Source: Cryoendolithus antarcticus
Lineage: Eukaryota; Ascomycota; Dothideomycetes; Cladosporiales; Cladosporiaceae
Direction: 5' to 3'
Length of the DNA: 64,000 nt
Assembly (NCBI GenBank): GCA_002077065.1
Contig: NAJO01000013.1
Location: 248,001-312,000 of the forward strand
Numbering within the stretch: position 1 is the stretch's first letter; every line of letters starts with the position of its first letter. The notes beneath the pieces are model-generated. The model was not told where the DNA came from. It searched no databases and saw only the letters and a list, made by a program, of their open reading frames with translations. Of this stretch, positions 58,945 through 64,000 are shown in pieces. The position numbers and the translations under genes are program-made.

Positions 58945-60424
58945 ATGCTGATCGTGCTACGCCTCGGCGTTCTCGCCGTGCTGCTCGTCGTCGTCACTCA
59001 AGGAACTTTGCGCCGCGGGCGATATGTGCTACATCTTGGGCGCCGTATCGACGCTCATCCAGGATCGCCTCTACTTCCTGCAAGGCTACTACTCATTGGT
59101 CACACTGAACGGCCAGGCCATCGAGCCAAAGTCCTCTTTGTACTCGCTCAAAGTCGACAACACATTCCCAATCGAGCGGAGCATACCGTCAAGTCTGGTG
59201 ACAAGTACTGACATAGGCTCGGCTGTACACATTGCGAGAACGGACCCTTTGAACGCATCAGTACCGATCTGGTCTTCGGGAGACACATTGTACGTCTTCG
59301 GAGGTCCCACTTCACCGACTAACGTACTACCTTCCTACAACATTACGTCGCAAACATGGAAGGACGTGCAAGTGGAAGGCGGTGCCTTCAACTTTGGGAA
59401 TCACTCATTCTCTCAGGCGGTGAGCACGCCTGACTCGGGACTTTCGTTTTACAGTGGAGGTCTCGCGCCATATACAGGTCCGAGCATGATACGGTTCGAC
59501 GCTTCCGACCCAGCTGAGCTATCATGGAGGAATGAAAGCCTTGGTCACGGTTCCTATGGCGCTGAGGTTCCCAACCTTGTCGACGGAACCATGGTATATG
59601 TTCCCGCGGGAGAGGAAGGTCTTCTTATCAGCTTTGGAGGCTATAACGCAAGTGACGGGCAGTATTTTATCGCGCGGCTTAGGCTTACACGTCTTTACAG
59701 GTCTCGGCAGGCCCTGATCCTGACTCAGGCTTCCCATATCCCTCGAACTTCTACTTGATCAATGTTTACGATATAGCGTCACACACGTGGTGGGTTCAAT
59801 GGTCTTCGGGCGAAGGACCTCCGGAGTATCTAAGCCAATTCTGTGCCGGGGTTACGACTGCTCCAGACAATAATGCCTTCCACATCACGGTCTACGGCGG
59901 ATGGAGCCTTCTCGACCAGAGGTCGTACGAGACGGTGTATACACTTAGTCTTCCCTCGCTCACATGGATCAACGCCACCCTCATCTCGGCACAGTCTAAC
60001 GAGGAGCAGAAGGTCGATCATACTGTGGGTCGTGACCAACACAGCTGCCAGGTATTTAGCAACGCCCTGCTGCTTGTGTTGGGTGGCAATATCAGAGCTG
60101 GATACCAATCGCTTACGGATGGGGCGTGCGACCAGGTGTTTGCGCCACTGAGGACCCTGGATTTGTCAACGTATAAGTGGCAGTCCGTGTTTGATCCCAA
60201 CGTCGATTATCAAGTGCCTGAGATAGTATACAGTCTCATTGGCGGCAAGTAAGTACTACCTGTAGTTTACGTATTTAATTCGGGGCGTTCGACTGATACC
60301 GAGCAGCGCATCATTATCGGTATCCTACCATAGGAAAGTGGAGAGCGTCGAAAAGCTGTCCTACGGCGTCTCTGGTCGTCTTGCGCAGTGCTTGTATCTT
60401 TTCGCGGACCGAGCCCTGGTATAG
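58945..60424 (+). pseudogene. Kelch/galactose-oxidase-type secreted protein, frameshifted and 3' truncated
   Basis: A signal-peptide-like start at 58945 (MLIVLRLGVLAVLLVVVTQG) is in a different frame from the body that follows. The body, from about 59015, reads AGDMCYILGAVSTLIQDRLY and has kelch-like blades (DTLYVFGGPTS, LLISFGGYNAS, HITVYGGWSLL, ALLLVLGGNI) with N-glycosylation sites. The frame has to advance by one base near 59010-59020; no intron fits. A 59-nt intron (59652-59710, gtgacg..ggcag) then joins GGYNA to SPDPDSGFPYPSNF. Another GTAAGT at 60249 leads into a short 3' exon (NASLS...) that quickly loses similarity and stops at 60422-60424. Relatives normally continue with a membrane helix and tail. 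The 3' end overlaps a minus-strand ORF. Confidence 0.55.
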
Positions 60425-61192
60425 GTACGGAGGTGGAATCGGATCCTTGACCGCATTTGGAGAAGCCAGAAAAGGCGAAGTCAGTCGTAGAGCACGCTCA
60501 CGGGGCAGTGTCAAAGCCGTGGTCGCTCGTCTCGCTGGTGAGTTGCGTACAGCAGAATGGTCCTCAGCCGAGCTTCGGGCGGTCGGTATGCTTGTCGTGC
60601 TATACAGAACGCTTCCATCACCAACATTGGAGACTTTCGAAGCAATCCCAATCTCGTCGTCGTCCGAAGCAGCCAATAGACGACGCTTCCTGCCTCGGCG
60701 CCGGCACTGAACAACAACTTCGACATCCTCGTTGGCAACACCAAGATCAACATCTTGGGGAGGGGTGGTCACCGGTGCAAGTCTCTCGACATCGGCAAGC
60801 TTGTCATCGACCGAGAGCTCAGTGGCAATGTGACAGAGCTTTTGCAGGAACTCAGGATTCCAAGCATCACTCCCATCAGTCCAGAAATAAGCGATATTGC
60901 TCTTGGGCTCACCCTCTCGGTATCCCGCATTTCTGGACTTCTCGTGGCCTCCCCAAATTGTATTGCTTGCAAAACCATAGGCTTGCCCAGCGTTCAACGT
61001 GGCGATATCGCCGCCCGGAAGACGAACGGTATTTAGGAAGTGCTGGAAGTATCTGCACAATGCCGTACCGGTGCTGGAAGGCGGGCCTCGGAACCGTGGA
61101 TTCGCGGATTGACGGTCGATATTGATCGCTCGGATGATGATCCACATGTTTCGGCGAGCTGACTTGTCTCTGGCGTTCAATGGACGTCCCAT
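60314..61192 (-). CDS. Hypothetical protein with basic nuclear-localisation-like motif
   Basis: I do not recognise this protein. From Met at 61192 it is 292 aa; the open frame continues upstream to 61561 without a clear ATG-led extension. Residues 1-140 look folded (NPRFRGPPSSTGTALCRYFQ, SNIAYFWTDGSDAWNPEFLQ). The middle has an acidic-to-basic transition (EVVVQCRRRGRKRRLLAASD), and the rest is Ser/Thr/Pro-rich with a helical end (REKIQALRKTTRDAVGQLF). It overlaps the kelch 3' end antisense. The long open frame and structured composition favour a real gene, but there is no functional evidence. Confidence 0.45.
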   Translation of the reverse strand: MGRPLNARDKSARRNMWIIIRAINIDRQSANPRFRGPPSSTGTALCRYFQHFLNTVRLPGGDIATLNAGQAYGFASNTIWGGHEKSRNAGYREGEPKSNIAYFWTDGSDAWNPEFLQKLCHIATELSVDDKLADVERLAPVTTPPQDVDLGVANEDVEVVVQCRRRGRKRRLLAASDDDEIGIASKVSNVGDGSVLYSTTSIPTARSSAEDHSAVRNSPARRATTALTLPRERALRLTSPFLASPNAVKDPIPPPYLYQGSVREKIQALRKTTRDAVGQLFDALHFPMVGYR

Positions 61193-62350
61193 AGTAATCT
61201 CTGTCTGGGCACGCACAGCTGGGAGTTTGCAAGACCATCGACGACAATCAATACGCCACAACGACTCCGTTGACTTCGAGGTTCGAAATATCCGCTTAGG
61301 TATGGCCTTCTGTATCTCCAGACTTGCAGCCAAGAGGGCATGTATCATCAAGTGGAGGTACGACTGTGTACGTGAAGAACGGACATCCCAGGAAAGCCAG
61401 ATGATACTGGACCATAACGTGTTCAAATCTTGCGCAGATGCATGCAAGCTTCCGTCTGCATGTCTCATATCGCAGAGCTTCACAGTGGACGATGGCTTGC
61501 TACATAGCTTTACCTCGCGACGATGCAGTCTGGTCCCGTGACACCTAGAGAGTACTTGCACGCATGCAGTTCGTAAGCAGAAATGGCGCTTTGCGCATAG
61601 GCACTCAGCGTACGCATGATAACGCAGCGAAAGCTATAGTATTACGAGGACGTTGCGGCCTCTCTGATGATTGTTCTGCACAAGCTAGCTACCAAGAAGC
61701 CTGCACGCCTTCTTATATGTAGCGGTGTCAAGTTGCCGCTCCAATGATACCTATCTTATTCTTTGCTACCGCAGACGGTGCGCCATAGAACCGTAGCGAG
61801 GGATCACGTATGCCGGCATGCTGTACGTAGCCGAGCCGCTACTGCGTGTGAAGTGCGAACAGAGTCAAACGGCTTCCCGTACAGGTCCTGAAGAGGTCCA
61901 TTGCCATGAGGGAGAGATGTAGACTGTAGGCTCCACTACAGGAAGCTGCGCGTGCAGTGGAGTGACCACTTACCAGTAAGAAAGTCCTCCTCTTATCATC
62001 ATGCCGGTAGTTATATAGTTCTGGCTCGCTAAACCTCTAAAGCCATCGTCACCATGCACCGATGATCCACGACTATGTCGCTAGCGCGGACGTCCGCAGT
62101 CTGAAAGAGCTTCCGAAATGCGCTGCACGACTTGCATTCATACTTGCATGTCTTGTCTTTGAAGCAGTCAGGACACAAACAACCATCCGCCGCAATGTAC
62201 ACCGCAAGGTCCGAGCCAGAGCGTTTCTGTTCGATCTCCATCGCTCGACGTATGCTCCACTTCTGGATTGGCAAAATACAATCTATCTACTCGATTTGGC
62301 CTCGTGATCCCGATCAGCCTGAGACGCACCTGGTGTACCACTCTCTCGCC
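61193..62350. other. Region without a supported gene
   Basis: This region lies between the hypothetical minus-strand gene and the Hsp70-like gene, which are divergent. Open extensions of both flanking frames enter it (to 61561 and from 62132), but neither adds recognisable protein sequence. The promoters are probably here. Confidence 0.35.
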
Positions 62351-64000
62351 ATGCCCTCGTATGATGTGGGCGGATTCCTCGGGTGGTATATCCACCTTGG
62401 GATAGACTGGGGTGCGAGGTATCTGAAGCTCGCCTGGCAGATCATCCCTTCAGGCGGCGACATCAGTGATCCTGCTCTTGCACCCGAGCCGCTATATCTT
62501 CCGGGCTATTCCGAATCTCAAGACGGCATCGCCCAGGTCATGATCGATGCCGGTGATGGCAACGGAGCCCACGACGGCGGCAATGGAGTGAGGGGCTTGT
62601 ACTTCGGCAATGCTGCCGTGGACAAGTATCTGGAGCAGAATCCGAATTGCTCCCATCACACCATATCTTCGCTGAAGCTCATGCTGCATTCCGACTATCA
62701 GTATCGCGAAGAGGTCAAGGCGATCCGCAAGGCAATGGAGTGCGACGTAATAAACTTCCCTGGTGTTGAGTATCTCGTCGGGCGACACTTTGCGGCGATC
62801 ATACAGGCCGCTATTTCGCGCCTCCGGTTGATAGACAAAGGCCAACTTGGCACTGAGTCACGACCGGATCTCACTACGCTGCCTGTAGAGGCCCAGGTTG
62901 CCGTGCCAGTCATGTGGGATGCCGATGCTCGAGGTGTGATGCAGAGCGGTGCACGAAGAGGAGGTTGCTCACGCACAAACATCCGAGAGGAATCTCATGC
63001 CAATGCTAGTACGCTCGTTGACGATCTACAGAAAGCAGGCATCAAGGTCAGCAGTTTCAGATTTGAAGCGATTGCATTCCGTTGACAAGTCTCTAGTGCG
63101 GTGACGCCTTTCTGTTGATTGATATAGGCGCGGCAACATTAGTGGGTCTCCTGGGAGACCACACTGCCGAGCGCGTCTTGTAGCTGACCACCTAAAAGGA
63201 CTTGTCGATGATGTGCTTCACAAAAGAAGGCAGATTGAGTCTTGAATCCCTCTCCAGCGGCAGGTTACCCGATCCGAACCAGCTTGCCAGTCACTTACGT
63301 CGCACAGGGGACTCGAGCGGATCTTCCAAGCTCAATGCAGACGCATACCATCACTTCACGCAGGAGGATGCTGGAGGGCCGCTATACGGTGCCAATCTTG
63401 ATGAAGTCTGCGCCGCGATGAATATCTCCGAGAATGAGCGCCATGACCAGTTCTCGCGCCAATTTGTCGCTCTTAAGCTTGAGTCCAGGGATTGCAATCC
63501 GGTCTCCTTCATCCACATCGAAGGTCGCGGAGGGCACGACGTGAGATCCGTAAGGATCAGCCGGTAAGTCGAGAGCTTCTAGTAAGATGAGCTCGCTTAT
63601 GACATTCTGTAGAGATTTGATGCTGAAATGGTTGGACGATTGGATCGATCGAGTTGTGACATTTGTGAATGAGTGGCTTACGGACGAAGTGCCAATGGTG
63701 AGCGTCCGGATCATTGGAGCTGCCACGAATGGCCGTCGACGACGACAAGACTGACATTGTTCGAGATGCTTCGAAGAAGTTGCAATTCGCCGCTATTACC
63801 GGAGGAGGATCCAAGTCTTTGCTTCTGTGCGACCGTATCCACGCACTGCTAGCGGCTCACAAGATGAACAGTATCGAGTGGGACCCCAACAAACACTCCT
63901 GCTGCCGCGGCCTGCTCATGAACTATAATTTCGAGACATCCCGGCTCCCAGAGCACGCCAACTTCTACCTCACTGGACCGATGGACAACCTGCCGGCGGG
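62351..64000 (+). pseudogene. Hsp70-like (actin-fold ATPase) protein, disrupted and 3' partial
   Basis: The likely start is Met 62351. Hsp70/HSPA12-type signatures appear in order but in different frames. Phosphate-1-like HLGIDWGARYLKLAWQ is in 62351-63085. VPVMWDADARGVMQSGARRG corresponds to the VPA-W..AR block, and the frame then stops at TGA 63083-63085. Phosphate-2-like FLLIDIGAATL is at about 63109-63141 in another frame. GGPLYGANLDEVC follows in 63208-63563. Two probable introns (63564-63612 gtaagt..ctgtag; 63698-63749) lead through LMLKWLDDWIDRVVTFVNEW to LQFAAITGGGSKSLLLCDRI, the adenosine-site motif, which runs off the window. An intron at 63052-63101 or so could rejoin frames but would delete conserved sequence. 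Key glycines and threonines of both phosphate motifs are altered, supporting decay. Confidence 0.5.

Overview
This window looks like nuclear DNA of a filamentous ascomycete (Pezizomycotina), most likely a Dothideomycete. The genes are dense, lie on both strands and are cut by short introns, mostly 47-70 nt, with GT..AG ends and CTGAC/CTAAC-like branch sites. The products are typical fungal proteins. The class-level assignment is an inference; no database was used.

Layout. 1-1574: 3' part of the kinetochore gene NDC80. 2217-4607 (-): secreted dipeptidyl peptidase IV gene with an in-frame stop. 5337-6499: Gfo/Idh/MocA oxidoreductase with a GC-AG intron. 7028-8517: HMG-CoA synthase. 9179-11488: uncharacterised single-pass membrane protein. 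12138-15096: Yak1/DYRK kinase. 16020-17076 (-): tRNA adenosine deaminase Tad2. 17358-40392: hydroxamate-siderophore locus. 40641-41673 (-): mitochondrial-type 3-hydroxyacyl-CoA dehydrogenase. 41947-45537: Tof1/Swi1/Timeless. 45630-47972 (-): Ufd1-like zinc-finger protein. 48512-50322: CorA-like membrane protein. 50917-52037: fungal transcription-factor-like protein. 52385-53265 (-): caleosin/peroxygenase. 53914-54777: Ubc6 E2. 55108-55752 (-): ribosomal protein uS11 (Rps14). 56091-57817: prephenate dehydrogenase Tyr1. 58945-60424: disrupted kelch-type secreted protein. 60314-61192 (-): hypothetical protein. 62351-64000: Hsp70-like ATPase gene, disrupted and running off the window.

The centre of interest is the siderophore locus. 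A roughly 4,868-residue NRPS (three A, six T and six C domains) fits a SidC/NPS2-type ferrichrome or ferricrocin synthetase. It is transcribed away from a full-size ABC transporter and an L-ornithine N5-monooxygenase (SidA), the enzyme that makes the N5-hydroxyornithine used by such synthetases. Both the NRPS upstream region and the sidA upstream region carry a perfect ATCTGATAA motif, the site of SreA/Sre1/Urbs1-type iron GATA repressors, so the locus is probably iron regulated. The hydroxyornithine acyltransferase needed for the pathway is not in the window. The ABC transporter carries two separate +1 frameshifts, although the neighbouring 14.6 kb NRPS coding sequence is intact.

A second theme is gene disruption. 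DPP IV, the ABC transporter, the kelch gene, the Hsp70-like gene and perhaps the transcription-factor-like gene show stops or frame breaks, while the housekeeping genes are clean. This could be real decay of dispensable genes or local assembly error; read mapping would decide.
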